From contig CALJNR010000002.1 of assembly GCA_937981575.1 (NCBI GenBank), positions 1 through 64,000 of the forward strand: 64,000 nt of DNA, written 5' to 3'. The position numbers and the translations under genes are program-made. This document shows positions 45,285 through 54,499 of the stretch, piece after piece (the stretch's first letter is position 1; every line of letters begins with the position of its first letter). The notes below the pieces were generated by a model that was not told the DNA's origin, made no database searches, and saw only the letters and a program-made list of their open reading frames with translations. Source of the stretch: an uncultured Clostridia bacterium. GTDB lineage: Bacteria > Bacillota > Clostridia > Lachnospirales > Cellulosilyticaceae.

Positions 45285-45870
45285 ATATGAATTTATTGGA
45301 GAACTAAGAGGGAGATTAAAAAGACTGCCTCCTGATGAGCTGCAAGATGCTGTTAATTATTATGAAGAATATTTTGATGAAGCAGGTATAGGCTATAATC
45401 CCGTTGATCTATCAGCAGTGGGAACGCCGGCATCAGTCGCCAGTGAGATTTTGGCTCAGACAGCTGTAAGGCAGGTGGAAAACAATCCGAAGTCTCCTAG
45501 ATCAGGAATTTTGGCAGTCGTCTTTATGGTTCTTGCTATTTTAGGAGCACCGATTGCGCTACCGCTGGCTATAGCATTAGCTGCCGTAGTATGCTCGCTG
45601 GCAGTGGCAATGGGGGCTGTTATTTTAGCATTGTTTATAGCTGCGGGAGCTGTGGCTTTTGCAGGTGTAGTGGCACTTGTAGCAGCCGTTGTGCAGCTTA
45701 TTGTAGATCCGGTAACTGGTATTGTATTTTTGGGGATAGCCCTTCTGCTTTTGGGCATAGGCATCATGTTCATCACGCTTATATACTTTTTAACTTCAAG
45801 AGGGATACCCGCTGTGATAAAAATTTCAAAAAAATTATTAAATAAAAGTGAAAGGGGAGAAGCAGTATGA
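45277..45870 (+). CDS. DUF1700 (HAAS domain) membrane protein
   Basis: 197 residues from GTG at 45277, 8 nt after GGAGG and overlapping the padR end. The N-terminal domain YEFIGELRGRLKRLPPDELQ, then DAVNYYEEYFDEAG, is classic DUF1700. About three to four alanine- and valine-rich helices follow (SGILAVVFMVLAILGAPIAL onward), ending with a basic tail. Its stop overlaps the next start (ATGA). Confidence 0.9.
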   Translation: MNRYEFIGELRGRLKRLPPDELQDAVNYYEEYFDEAGIGYNPVDLSAVGTPASVASEILAQTAVRQVENNPKSPRSGILAVVFMVLAILGAPIALPLAIALAAVVCSLAVAMGAVILALFIAAGAVAFAGVVALVAAVVQLIVDPVTGIVFLGIALLLLGIGIMFITLIYFLTSRGIPAVIKISKKLLNKSERGEAV

Positions 45871-46736
45871 AAAGTTGGGCTAGATTAATCATAATAGCCA
45901 TTCTATTAATAGTAGTAGGCTTAAGTTTTGTAGGAATAGGTGTGTATAAAGGAGGGAAAACGTATATCGCTTTTGATGATCTGTTTCAAAGTAGGAGCCG
46001 CACGTATGAACAGGAAGTAAGTCAGCCTTTAGATGGAGACATCGAGCCATTTGAGAACTTAGAAATAGACATTGAAGCAGCAACTATCAGGGTTATTGAG
46101 GGAGACAGTTATAGTATTCAGCTTCCTGAACTTAATAGGGGAAAAGTAAGTTATGAGGTAAAAAACAATAAGCTTATTGTCACACAAGAAAAGTACAAAA
46201 AGGTTGTCTTTGGTTTTTGGGGGATTAATATTCCAGGTACACCAATGGATAGAAATTCTGGGAAGGTAACTATTTATGTTCCGAAACATGCTAAGCTTAA
46301 AACGTTAAATCTTGTGTGTGGGGCAGGAGAGATTGAAATGGAACGGCTGGAAGTTGAGAACATGCGTGTAACAATGGGGGCTGGAGAACTTAAGATGGAT
46401 GAAGTCCTGGCAGGCTATTGTAAAATTGAGGGAGGTGTAGGAGAAGTCGAAGCAAAGCGCTTCGTTGCAGATACGCTTGATCTGAGTGCAGGAGTTGGAG
46501 AAATAAATATTGAGGGAGAATTTAAAGGGGATGTTACATTAAATGGAGGAATAGGTGAAATTAAGCTTAAAGCTAAAGGGGCGGAGTCAGATTTCAATTA
46601 TAAGCTTGAAAAAGGGCTGGGAGAACTTAGGCTTAACCGGAATTCAGTTGGAAACCTGCAAACTAATAATAATGCGGACAAAACCATAACTGTTAAGTCA
46701 GGAATAGGGAGTATTCAAATTTTTGTTGAAGAATAA
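45867..46736 (+). CDS. DUF4097 family beta-repeat protein with GxGE repeats
   Basis: 289 residues. An N-terminal membrane helix (7-27) precedes an extracytoplasmic beta-solenoid with signatures GAGEIEME, GAGELKMD, GVGEVEAK, GVGEINIE, GIGEIKLK, GLGELRLN and GIGSIQIF, spaced about 20 residues apart. The domain matches DUF4097, but the turn motif is GxGE instead of the SGD of the paralogue at 28476. It is translationally coupled to the DUF1700 gene. Confidence 0.9.
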   Translation: MKSWARLIIIAILLIVVGLSFVGIGVYKGGKTYIAFDDLFQSRSRTYEQEVSQPLDGDIEPFENLEIDIEAATIRVIEGDSYSIQLPELNRGKVSYEVKNNKLIVTQEKYKKVVFGFWGINIPGTPMDRNSGKVTIYVPKHAKLKTLNLVCGAGEIEMERLEVENMRVTMGAGELKMDEVLAGYCKIEGGVGEVEAKRFVADTLDLSAGVGEINIEGEFKGDVTLNGGIGEIKLKAKGAESDFNYKLEKGLGELRLNRNSVGNLQTNNNADKTITVKSGIGSIQIFVEE

Positions 46737-46789
46737 TCTAAAGTGATTTAATATTAAGAATAGAATATAAGTGTTAGGAGGGGAGACTC

Positions 46790-47539
46790 ATGATGTGGAC
46801 ACGAGAAGAACTTAAGGGCAAAGCTAAAGCGGTATTAAGCAGGTCTTATTGGAAAGCGCTTTTGGTAAGTTTTGTTGCAGCAGTTTTATCTGGTAAAGGC
46901 GGCAATGTATCTTATAGAGTATTCAATCAGGCAACAGGCAGATCAGATTTTGATAATATGGCTAAAGGTTTAGATCCTAAGGTTATCATGGCGATCTTGG
47001 GGGTAACAGGAATCATTGTACTTTTGGCTATAGCTTTTGGTATAGCGCTGCAATTGTTTTTGGCATACCCGCTAAGGGTCGGAGCTGCGAGATTTTTTAT
47101 CAGCTTAACGGCTAAAGATACGGAGATTAATAAGCTAGGTTATGCTTTTAAAACCGGAAGATATGGTAATGTTATCAAGGTAATGTTTATAACAAATCTC
47201 ATTGTTTTTTTATGGACTTTACTTTTTATCATTCCGGGTATTGTTAAAGGGTATGCTTATAGTATGGTACCGTATATATTAGCAGATAACCCGCAGATTG
47301 ATTATAAGCGAGCAATGGAACTAAGCGAGCAAATGACTATGGGAGAAAAGGCTAATATATGGGTGCTTGATTTATCTTTCATTGGATGGTATTTGCTAGG
47401 TTTATTGGCATGTGGTATTGGGATGGTATTTGTACATCCTTATGTAGATGCTACCAAGGCTGAACTTTATATTACGCTAAGGAAAAGAGCCCTAAGAGAA
47501 GGCTTGTTTACTTACGAAGAATTAAATGAGAAAATGTAG
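46790..47539 (+). CDS. DUF975 family membrane protein
   Basis: 249 residues. The N-terminal REELKGKAKAVLSRSYWKAL is the DUF975 signature, followed by four to five membrane segments and the conserved IIPGIVKGYAYSMVPYILAD, then NPQIDYKRAMELSEQMTMGE block and YVDATKAELYITLRKRALRE. AGGAGGGG precedes the ATG. It is last in the second PadR operon. The function is unknown. Confidence 0.92.
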   Translation: MMWTREELKGKAKAVLSRSYWKALLVSFVAAVLSGKGGNVSYRVFNQATGRSDFDNMAKGLDPKVIMAILGVTGIIVLLAIAFGIALQLFLAYPLRVGAARFFISLTAKDTEINKLGYAFKTGRYGNVIKVMFITNLIVFLWTLLFIIPGIVKGYAYSMVPYILADNPQIDYKRAMELSEQMTMGEKANIWVLDLSFIGWYLLGLLACGIGMVFVHPYVDATKAELYITLRKRALREGLFTYEELNEKM

Positions 47540-47548
47540 TTTTTAATA

Positions 47549-47592
47549 AAAGCCCGCCTACAGCTAAGAAATATAGCTTGCAGGCGGGCTTT
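47549..47592 (+). terminator. Terminator of second PadR operon
   Basis: AAAGCCCGCCT (47549-47559) pairs with AGGCGGGCTTT (47582-47592) with an inner extension. Confidence 0.8.
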
Positions 47593-47623
47593 CCAGCGTA
47601 TGTTTTTAATAAAGGCTAAGGGG

Positions 47624-48742
47624 CTATCTTAAAAAGAAAGGTAAAAATAAGCTGCTGAGTATAAAAACTAATAAAATAATTAAAAGGAGCTTTCCTATGG
47701 TATTACCGATATTCAGTGTCCACCCTAAGCCATATCTTTTTTGTACCATGACAGCAGGGTCATTAGGATTGTTGTATAAGAAGCCTAAAATCCAATACTG
47801 ATCCTCATCTTCAGGTGTAAAAGGGGCAGGAGATTCTTCTTTGGACTTTTTCTTGTATCCATACTTTATAAAACTATAAAAAATAATGAGAATGCCAAAG
47901 AGAGGGCCGAATAGAGTAACCCATAGTAGAGACGTGCTTAGATTGATCCCTTTCAGTCCGGCAAGCGTAATGATGGCAAATATACTGATGATAGATAATG
48001 TCATAAAATAAAGACCAAGTGCAATACCTTTGAGGTAATTGAGTGCAGAAGTTTTGCTTGCTTCTATATCCGATGCATCTAGTTTTATTCTTGATGTAAA
48101 TACGCTTAGTGTTGCAAAAGCGAGAAGGAGTACTAAAAACACTTGCATGATAGTTGGAAAAAGAACGCTCATATAAGTTTTAGGTGCCCAGGCATCTATT
48201 TCACCAAGGTGGTTCCAATGAACAGGAATCTTGTTTGGAAGCTCTGGGTATTTGTAAAAGGTATAAGCCATAAGCCCTAATGCAATCAGCATAGGGATAC
48301 TGTATAAGTAAATATATATTTTTTTAAGACGGGTTTTGGCACTGATAAAGTCTGTGTCTATTATTGTTTTAGAAGACATGGGTTTGGTTTCTGTAAAAGA
48401 AGCTTTAAAGGAACGGACTTTTCTGTAGGCTTCCAAGTAAACACAAAAATATAAAACGATCTGAATGACAAGAGGTACTAGAATGATGAGTGGATTTTCA
48501 GGTGATTTCGTTATATTTAATAAAAAAAGTGTCAAGATGGAAGTCATTAAAAAAACAATTAAACTTCTCATATGAAAAGCTTTTTTTATTTTTTTTGCAT
48601 TGGGATGTTGTTTGTATTTTTCTTCAAGGTAGATTCCATAAAAGGTATTGTCTTTAGACAGTTCTTGAGAGAAGGAAAAGCCAAGATAAAGCATTGTGAA
48701 AGTAAACAGGAGTATCATATTAATAAGAAACATTTCGTTCAT
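47624..48742 (-). CDS. DUF1648/DUF5808 domain membrane protein
   Basis: 372 residues. Eight or so hydrophobic helices; after the sixth residue group the DUF1648 motif LPNKIPVHWNHLGEIDAWAP lies at about 173-192, and the C-terminal block DEDQYWILGFLYNNPNDPAV, then MVQKRYGLGWTLNIG, is DUF5808. This YtrA-type GntR partner family is thought to be a transport or stress membrane protein. Its start is adjacent to the gntR stop (1-bp overlap). Confidence 0.88.
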   Translation of the reverse strand: MNEMFLINMILLFTFTMLYLGFSFSQELSKDNTFYGIYLEEKYKQHPNAKKIKKAFHMRSLIVFLMTSILTLFLLNITKSPENPLIILVPLVIQIVLYFCVYLEAYRKVRSFKASFTETKPMSSKTIIDTDFISAKTRLKKIYIYLYSIPMLIALGLMAYTFYKYPELPNKIPVHWNHLGEIDAWAPKTYMSVLFPTIMQVFLVLLLAFATLSVFTSRIKLDASDIEASKTSALNYLKGIALGLYFMTLSIISIFAIITLAGLKGINLSTSLLWVTLFGPLFGILIIFYSFIKYGYKKKSKEESPAPFTPEDEDQYWILGFLYNNPNDPAVMVQKRYGLGWTLNIGNTIGKLLLIILLVFILSSLFLPFFLR

Positions 48743-49125
48743 TAGAGTTCCCCCTTATAGTGATTAAAATAATTTTTGCAGGCTGCTATAAAATCGTCTT
48801 CTTTCATTCCCATAAGATGTGATTTTGCAGTCAGAAGCTGCAGCTCATCTAAAAAATGGTCATGGTATTCAGTTTTTGGAGTTATCGGAAGCTTACTGAC
48901 CAAAGCCCCTTTTCGCCGGTCGATAAGGAGATACCCTTCATCTTTTAAGATATTATAGGTTTTATTAACAGTGTGAAGGTTAATCCCTATTTCTTCGGCT
49001 AAAGTTCTGACAGCCGGCAGTGAATCCCCACTAGTCAGCGTCCCTTTTGCAATAGATAAAATAATTTGCTCATAAAGTTGTTCGTAGATAGGTTTTTGGC
49101 TGTTAAAGTCTAATTCTATAAGCAT
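48742..49125 (-). CDS. GntR family regulator, YtrA type
   Basis: 127 residues. N-terminal GntR winged helix is IYEQLYEQIILSIAKGTLTS, then GDSLPAVRTLAEEIGINLHT and VNKTYNILKDEGYLLIDRRK, followed by a short YtrA-like tail with no ligand domain. GGAGG precedes the start. A strong minus-strand promoter and perfect dyad lie upstream, so it likely autoregulates with the DUF1648 gene. Confidence 0.93.
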   Translation of the reverse strand: MLIELDFNSQKPIYEQLYEQIILSIAKGTLTSGDSLPAVRTLAEEIGINLHTVNKTYNILKDEGYLLIDRRKGALVSKLPITPKTEYHDHFLDELQLLTAKSHLMGMKEDDFIAACKNYFNHYKGEL

Positions 49126-49161
49126 TGGCTGTCCTCCTATTTAGAGTCCTTAGTAATATAG

Positions 49162-49210
49162 GTTATATTTGTTATACAACAAATATAACAGGTAAAACAG
49201 AATATGTCAA
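49162..49210 (-). promoter_or_regulatory. Promoter and GntR operator
   Basis: On the minus strand TTGACA (49205-49210) and TATATT (49182-49187) are 17 nt apart. A perfect 12-bp inverted repeat, GTTATATTTGTT and AACAAATATAAC (49162-49173, 49178-49189, centre ATAC), overlaps the -10 and the predicted start. Confidence 0.8.
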
Positions 49211-49250
49211 GGGAATGTTTAGGTAGAAGATAAGTAAACAAATAAAATGT

Positions 49251-49279
49251 TTGAAGAATTTTCAGAAAAAAGATATAAT
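49251..49279 (+). promoter_or_regulatory. Promoter of 75-residue ORF
   Basis: TTGAAG (49251-49256) and TATAAT (49274-49279) are 17 nt apart, 30 nt before the ATG at 49309. Confidence 0.65.
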
Positions 49280-49308
49280 AAGACTAGGCTGTACATAAGG
49301 AGAGTAAA

Positions 49309-49536
49309 ATGTTTGAAAGATTAATTAGATTTTTTAGGCCTAAATGGGAAGAATATTTAGTCACACAGGATACAGCATATTACATGCAAGTTAAAGGAAG
49401 ACTGATTGATCAGGGGATTTTGCATAAGACTAAAATAAGCTGCAGACAAGGGAGAAGAAATATAGGATTAAGGGACGCTGTAACTTATACGCTTTTCATA
49501 AAAAAGATAAGCCCTGATCATAAGCAGCCATATTAA
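49309..49536 (+). CDS. Small basic hypothetical protein
   Basis: 75 residues with AAGGAG before the ATG and a clean promoter. The sequence is basic, begins FERLIRFFRPKWEEYLVTQD, and has beta-like segments (AYYMQVKGRLIDQGILHKTK, VTYTLFIKKIS). The pattern resembles small beta-hairpin proteins of unknown function. No family is recognised. Confidence 0.6.
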   Translation: MFERLIRFFRPKWEEYLVTQDTAYYMQVKGRLIDQGILHKTKISCRQGRRNIGLRDAVTYTLFIKKISPDHKQPY

Positions 49537-49641
49537 TAGAGTTAACAGATGGTATGTAATAAAAGATACCCACAATAAATCATTTTAAACTATAGGCCTT
49601 CATTTACATATGAGGCGGATATTAAAAAAGGAGATTAGCTG

Positions 49642-50415
49642 ATGGCAAAAGAAAATACAGCCCTGATTACAGGGGCTACGAGCGGAATCGGTTATGAGCT
49701 GGCTGAGATTTTCAGTAAACATGATTATAATCTTATTTTAGTGGCAAGAAATAATGAAAAACTTCGGGAGTTAAGCAAAACACTAAAAAGAAGAGATGAA
49801 CAAAAGGTTCATATTATTACAGAAGATTTGTCTAAACTTGGAGCGGCTGAAAAGGTAATTGAAAAGGTCCAGCGGTTAGGTCTTGATGTAGATATACTTA
49901 TCAATAATGCAGGATTAGGTTATGTTGGATCTTTTCACGAAAAAAGCCTTGAGGAAGACTTTCAGATTATGCAGCTTAATATGGGGTGTCTTACTGAACT
50001 GACGAAGTTTATAACCCATGAAATGATAAGGCAAAAGAATGGCAGAATACTTAATGTTGCTTCTACAGGCTCCTACCACCCTGGGCCATATACAGCTGTA
50101 TATTATGCAACAAAAGCCTATGTACTATCTTTCACTGAGGCACTCTCTATAGAACTTAAGCCCTATGGCATTCAGGTTTCGGCACTGTGTCCGGGGGCTA
50201 CGCGTACACAATTTGCCAAAAGAGCAGGAAAAACAGATCCAAGAGGAGCAATGGATGCTAAAAGGGTTGCAGAAGCTGCTTTTGAAGGATTGATGAAAAA
50301 TAAAAAGGTAATCATCCCAGGTGTGTGGAATAAGCTGTTTGTTAAAATGCCAAAAAGCTGGGCAGCGCCAATGATTGGGAAGTATCAAAAGGCATTACGT
50401 AATAATACAAAATAA
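49642..50415 (+). CDS. Short-chain dehydrogenase/reductase (SDR)
   Basis: 257 residues. The classical SDR cofactor motif ITGATSGIGYELAEIF (T-G-x-x-x-G-I-G), INNAGLGYVGSFHEKSLEED (NNAG) and the active-site YYATKAYVLSFTEALSIEL (Y-x-x-x-K, with Ser in NVASTGSY) are present, as is LCPGATRTQFAKRAG. The SDR is of the DltE/YqjQ-like type with an extended C-terminus. The substrate is unknown. AAAGGAG precedes the ATG. Confidence 0.93.
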   Translation: MAKENTALITGATSGIGYELAEIFSKHDYNLILVARNNEKLRELSKTLKRRDEQKVHIITEDLSKLGAAEKVIEKVQRLGLDVDILINNAGLGYVGSFHEKSLEEDFQIMQLNMGCLTELTKFITHEMIRQKNGRILNVASTGSYHPGPYTAVYYATKAYVLSFTEALSIELKPYGIQVSALCPGATRTQFAKRAGKTDPRGAMDAKRVAEAAFEGLMKNKKVIIPGVWNKLFVKMPKSWAAPMIGKYQKALRNNTK

Positions 50416-50505
50416 ATTTTAAACTTATTAGTATTTTTGAAACAAATAAGAACAATTAAACGTCTAAAAAGTGAATTAAAATCAAATGGGAGAGAGGGAT
50501 GTAAA

Positions 50506-51480
50506 ATGAAAGAAAAGTATTGGTCAAAAATAATAAGGGTTTTACTTGCTATTATGATGGTAATAAGCTTTGCAGGTTGTGCGTCGAAGTATTCTGGAGA
50601 GAGTGCAGCTTCAGAGACGAAAATGTCTAATGAGATGTTAAAAACGGAAGCGGCGATGGATGCAGCTTCAACGGCGCCGCAAGAAGCAGAAAAGGGTGAA
50701 GCAGCAAGAGGTGATGCGCCTAATATCAGTACGGAAGTAACTTATAACAGAAAAATGATTAAGACAGGAGAGCTGCAGCTTCAGACTAAAGAATTTAAAA
50801 AGAGCGTTGAAGCCCTTGTTTCAAAAGTACAGAGCCTTGGAGGTTATGTTGAGAGTTCAAATGTACAGGGCAACAATTTCTATAATGATTATGCAAATAG
50901 AAGAAGTGCTAATCTGACAGTACGTATTCCACAGAAAAGCTTTGATATCTTTATAAATAATTCCAGTGAATTTGGTAACGTTGTTTATTCAACATCAAAC
51001 AGCCAAGATATAACAAGTCAGTATGTTGATACTGAAATAAGACTTAAATCTCTTAAGACAAGGCACGAGAGACTGCTTAAGCTTTTAGAACAAACCGGTT
51101 CACTTAAAGACCTATTTACAATTGAACAGGAATTAGGAGATGTAACTTATGAAATTGAAAAGTTAAGCGGAGCACTTTCGCAATATGACCAACTGGTAGA
51201 TATGAGTACCATCAATATCTATATTGAAGAAGTTTATAAAATTGAAGAAGTAAGACCAGTTATTACTTTTATGGACAAAATAGAAAACACATTTAAGGAA
51301 TCTGTTAAGGGGCTTATAAGTCTGCTTCAAGGACTTGTACTTATTCTAGTAGCGCTTTTACCATTTATGATCATTGTCATTCCTCTTATCATAGTGATTG
51401 CGCTTATGATAAGAAAGCAGCATAGAAAAAAGGCTGTATCAGTAGCTAAAAAGTCTGAGGAAGATACTCAAAAAGAATAA
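50506..51480 (+). CDS. DUF4349 domain-containing lipoprotein
   Basis: 324 residues from the ATG at 50506; the longer frame to 50437 lacks a signal start. A lipobox IISFAGC-like SFAGC (residues about 21-25) follows a basic n-region and hydrophobic core, so it is probably lipid-anchored outside. The DUF4349 domain spans about 85-270 (KMIKTGELQLQTKEFKKSVE, then LGGYVESS and ELGDVTYEIEKLSGALSQYD with coiled-coil-like helices), and a C-terminal membrane helix lies at about 282-306, ending in a basic tail. Confidence 0.9.
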   Translation: MKEKYWSKIIRVLLAIMMVISFAGCASKYSGESAASETKMSNEMLKTEAAMDAASTAPQEAEKGEAARGDAPNISTEVTYNRKMIKTGELQLQTKEFKKSVEALVSKVQSLGGYVESSNVQGNNFYNDYANRRSANLTVRIPQKSFDIFINNSSEFGNVVYSTSNSQDITSQYVDTEIRLKSLKTRHERLLKLLEQTGSLKDLFTIEQELGDVTYEIEKLSGALSQYDQLVDMSTINIYIEEVYKIEEVRPVITFMDKIENTFKESVKGLISLLQGLVLILVALLPFMIIVIPLIIVIALMIRKQHRKKAVSVAKKSEEDTQKE

Positions 51481-51578
51481 TTAGGCGTTGATTTTAGTAT
51501 GTTTATGTGATAAAATTTGCTATGAAAATCACATATTTTAAATACAATGATGCGAAATAGTAGTATGATAGGTTTTTT

Positions 51579-51830
51579 AAGAGAGCTGCCGTCAGGTGCG
51601 AGGCAGTAAAACAGTCGTATGAACTCATCGCGAAGTTCCATGCTGAAATGATAGTAGGTCATGGCGGTGCTTCCCGTTAAAGAAGAATAAAGTGCGCCAA
51701 GCAGTCAATTTAAGCAGAGGTTTTTATAACAAGCTTACACTATGACATAGCTTAGCGAATTAGAGTGGTAACGCGGAAATAACCTTTCGTCTCTTAGATT
51801 CTTTAGGAGACGGAGGGTTTTTATTTTATG
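51579..51830 (+). ncRNA. T-box riboswitch leader of leuS
   Basis: A T-box leader lies before leuS. Stem I elements are GAGAGCTGCC with the GGCAG partner, and TGAACTCATC, where CTC at 51624-51626 is the likely leucine specifier, followed by CTGAAATGATAGTAGG. The conserved T-box reads AGAGTGGTAACGCGG (51762-51776); the discriminator-pairing UGGU fits A73 of tRNA-Leu. The terminator stem 51783-51822 is followed by a T-run. Uncharged tRNA-Leu should stabilise the antiterminator and raise leuS expression. The element deviates from the ACCGCG consensus (AACGCG). Confidence 0.9.
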
Positions 51831-51896
51831 TAAGTCTTTTTAGGGCTGCAGATCTTTAAAACGTAATAGATACTAATACTTAAGGAGGAATAGATT

Positions 51897-54293
51897 GTGA
51901 AATACGAACACAAGCAAATTGAAAAAAAGTGGAGAGCTAATTGGGAAAAGTCTCCGATCAATGTAGAAACACCGGATAAAAAACCTTACTATTGTCTGGA
52001 TATGTTTCCTTACCCATCAGGCAATGGTCTTCATGTAGGCCATTGGAGAGGCTATGTACTTTCGGATGTATGGAGTCGTTATCAGATTCTTCACGGCTAC
52101 CATGTGCTTCATCCAATGGGATGGGATGCTTTTGGTCTGCCTGCAGAAAACTATGCTATCCAAAAGAAAGTTCATCCTGCTATTGCAACAGCAGAAAATG
52201 TAGCAAATTTTAAGCGTCAGCTTCATGATATCAGCGCTATTTATGATTGGGATAAAGAAGTGAATACAACAGATCCTAATTATTACAAATGGACGCAATG
52301 GATTTTTCTTAAAATGTTTGAAAAAGGTTTGGCTTATGAAAAAGAAATGCCTATTAACTGGTGCCCTTCTTGTAAAACAGGACTTGCTAATGAAGAAGTT
52401 AAAGAAGGGGCTTGTGACAGATGCGGCAGTACTGTAACCAAGAAAAACCTTCGTCAATGGATGCTGAAAATCACAGCTTATGCTGAAAGATTACTTAATG
52501 ACCTCGAAGGGCTGGAATGGCCGGAAAAAGTTAAAAAAATGCAGTCCGACTGGATAGGTAAAAGCTATGGAGCAGAGATTGATTTTGAAATAGAAGGAAC
52601 GGATAAAAAGGTAAAGGTATTTACGACAAGGCCAGATACTTTATACGGAGCAACCTTTATGGTACTTGCACCTGAGCATGAACTGGTAATGGATATTGTA
52701 ACTGATCAGCAGAAAGTTCAAGCAGAAAAATATATCTTTGATGCTTCCACAAGATCATCTGTTGATCGTATGGCGGACAAAGATAAAACAGGAGTATTTT
52801 TAGGAAGATATGCGGTTAATCCACTTAATGGAGAAAAACTGCCAGTATGGATCTCTGACTATGTGCTTGCTGATTATGGAACAGGTGCAATCATGTGTGT
52901 GCCTGCTCATGATGAAAGAGACTTTGCATTTGCAAAGAAATTTGATCTAAAGATCACACAGGTTATATCTAAAACAGGGGAACTTGAAGACTTAGAAGAA
53001 GCATTTGTTGAAGAAGGTATTATGATAAATTCAGGAACATTTAACGGCATGAAGTCAAGTGAAGCCAAGGCAGCTATTCCTGATTATCTTGAAAAACAAG
53101 GAATTGGAACAAAAACAGTTAATTATAAACTCCGTGACTGGGTATTTTCACGTCAGAGGTACTGGGGAGAACCTATCCCTGTTGTACATTGCAAAGACTG
53201 CGGCGTTGTAGGGGTTAAAGAGGAAGAGCTTCCAATTACACTTCCGGATGTAGAAAGCTACGAGCCGACAGGGACAGGAGAATCACCGCTTGCGGCTATT
53301 GATGAATGGGTGAATACAACATGCCCGAAATGCGGAGGCCCTGCTAAAAGAGAAACCAATACAATGCCTCAATGGGCTGGCTCGTCTTGGTATTTCCTAA
53401 GATACCCTAACCCACATAATGATAAAGAGCTTATCAGCAAAGAGGATATGAAAAAATGGCTTCCTGTTGATATGTATGTAGGGGGTATTGAACATGCTGT
53501 ACTTCACCTGCTTTATGCAAGATTTTATACAAAGTTCTTATATGATATAGGGACTGTAGATTTTGAAGAACCATTTACCCGCCTTTTCAATCAAGGGATG
53601 GTAACTAAAAATGGTGCGAAAATGAGTAAATCAAAAGGAAATGTAGTTTCTCCAGATGAACTGGTTGAAAAATACGGCTGTGATTCTCTTCGTATGTATG
53701 AACTCTTTATCGGACCGCCAGAGCTGGATTCTGAATGGGATGACAGAGGCATTGAAGGGGTATACCGTTTCCTTAATAAAGTATGGAAACTTATTGATGA
53801 AAATAAAGAAGCTGATGCAACAAGAGAAATGGAAAGACTTCGTCACAAGATGATTCATGATATTACACTGCGTATGGAAAGCTTCAATCTTAATACTGTT
53901 GTAAGCGGCTTTATGGAATATACAAACAAGTTTTTAGATATTCAAAAGCAAGCGGGCGGCATTGATAAAGAAACGATCAAAACACTTATTATTCTTCTTG
54001 CGCCGTTTACGCCGCATATCAGCGAGGAACTTTGGGAGAGTGTTGGAGAAGCGGGAAGTGTTTTTGCCAACGAGTGGCCTGTATTTGATGAAGAAAAAAT
54101 GAAAGATGATGAAATAGAGATCGCCATTCAAATAAGCGGTAAGATGGCTGGCAAAATAAAAGTTGCAGCTGATGAGGATGAGGCTAGCGTACTTGCGAAG
54201 GCAAAGGCTGCAGCTGCTGCAAGACTTGAGGGCAAAGAAATTGTTAAAGAGATCTATGTTAAAGGACGTATTGTAAATATCGTTGCAAAATAA
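51897..54293 (+). CDS. leuS: Leucyl-tRNA synthetase
   Basis: 798 residues from GTG with GGAGG upstream. Class I signatures are HVGH (46-49) in YPSGNGLHVGHWRGY and KMSKS in NGAKMSKSKGNVV (near residue 575). The zinc-type CPSCKTG and CDRCGS pair and the CP1 editing region (TTRPDTLYGATFMVLAPEHE) are present. It charges tRNA-Leu. It is controlled by the T-box upstream. Confidence 0.98.
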   Translation: MKYEHKQIEKKWRANWEKSPINVETPDKKPYYCLDMFPYPSGNGLHVGHWRGYVLSDVWSRYQILHGYHVLHPMGWDAFGLPAENYAIQKKVHPAIATAENVANFKRQLHDISAIYDWDKEVNTTDPNYYKWTQWIFLKMFEKGLAYEKEMPINWCPSCKTGLANEEVKEGACDRCGSTVTKKNLRQWMLKITAYAERLLNDLEGLEWPEKVKKMQSDWIGKSYGAEIDFEIEGTDKKVKVFTTRPDTLYGATFMVLAPEHELVMDIVTDQQKVQAEKYIFDASTRSSVDRMADKDKTGVFLGRYAVNPLNGEKLPVWISDYVLADYGTGAIMCVPAHDERDFAFAKKFDLKITQVISKTGELEDLEEAFVEEGIMINSGTFNGMKSSEAKAAIPDYLEKQGIGTKTVNYKLRDWVFSRQRYWGEPIPVVHCKDCGVVGVKEEELPITLPDVESYEPTGTGESPLAAIDEWVNTTCPKCGGPAKRETNTMPQWAGSSWYFLRYPNPHNDKELISKEDMKKWLPVDMYVGGIEHAVLHLLYARFYTKFLYDIGTVDFEEPFTRLFNQGMVTKNGAKMSKSKGNVVSPDELVEKYGCDSLRMYELFIGPPELDSEWDDRGIEGVYRFLNKVWKLIDENKEADATREMERLRHKMIHDITLRMESFNLNTVVSGFMEYTNKFLDIQKQAGGIDKETIKTLIILLAPFTPHISEELWESVGEAGSVFANEWPVFDEEKMKDDEIEIAIQISGKMAGKIKVAADEDEASVLAKAKAAAAARLEGKEIVKEIYVKGRIVNIVAK

Positions 54294-54300
54294 GAAAAAC

Positions 54301-54336
54301 AAAAACCTCTCAGCTGTTTAAGCTGAGGGGTTTTTG
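54301..54336 (+). terminator. Intrinsic terminator of leuS
   Basis: AAAAACCTCTCAGCT (54301-54315) pairs with AGCTGAGGGGTTTTT (54321-54335). Confidence 0.9.
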
Positions 54337-54499
54337 TAAGATGAGAAAGATTATTCTTAGGGAAGCACAGCATACTTTTTTTGTTATGCATATGCGTGTA
54401 TTCTTCGTATACATTATTTAGAGATAGGAAAGTGCGCCTTACTAGAAAGGGGCAAACTTTCTATGCTCATAGCATGTGTTACCCTCTTTCTTTTAGAAG

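Noticed and set aside
45456-45776. Antisense ORF within the DUF1700 gene
   Set aside because: Low-complexity Thr/Ala-rich shadow of the real gene with no RBS.
51541-51578. A tRNA gene near the T-box leader
   Set aside because: The folded elements match a T-box, not a tRNA cloverleaf.
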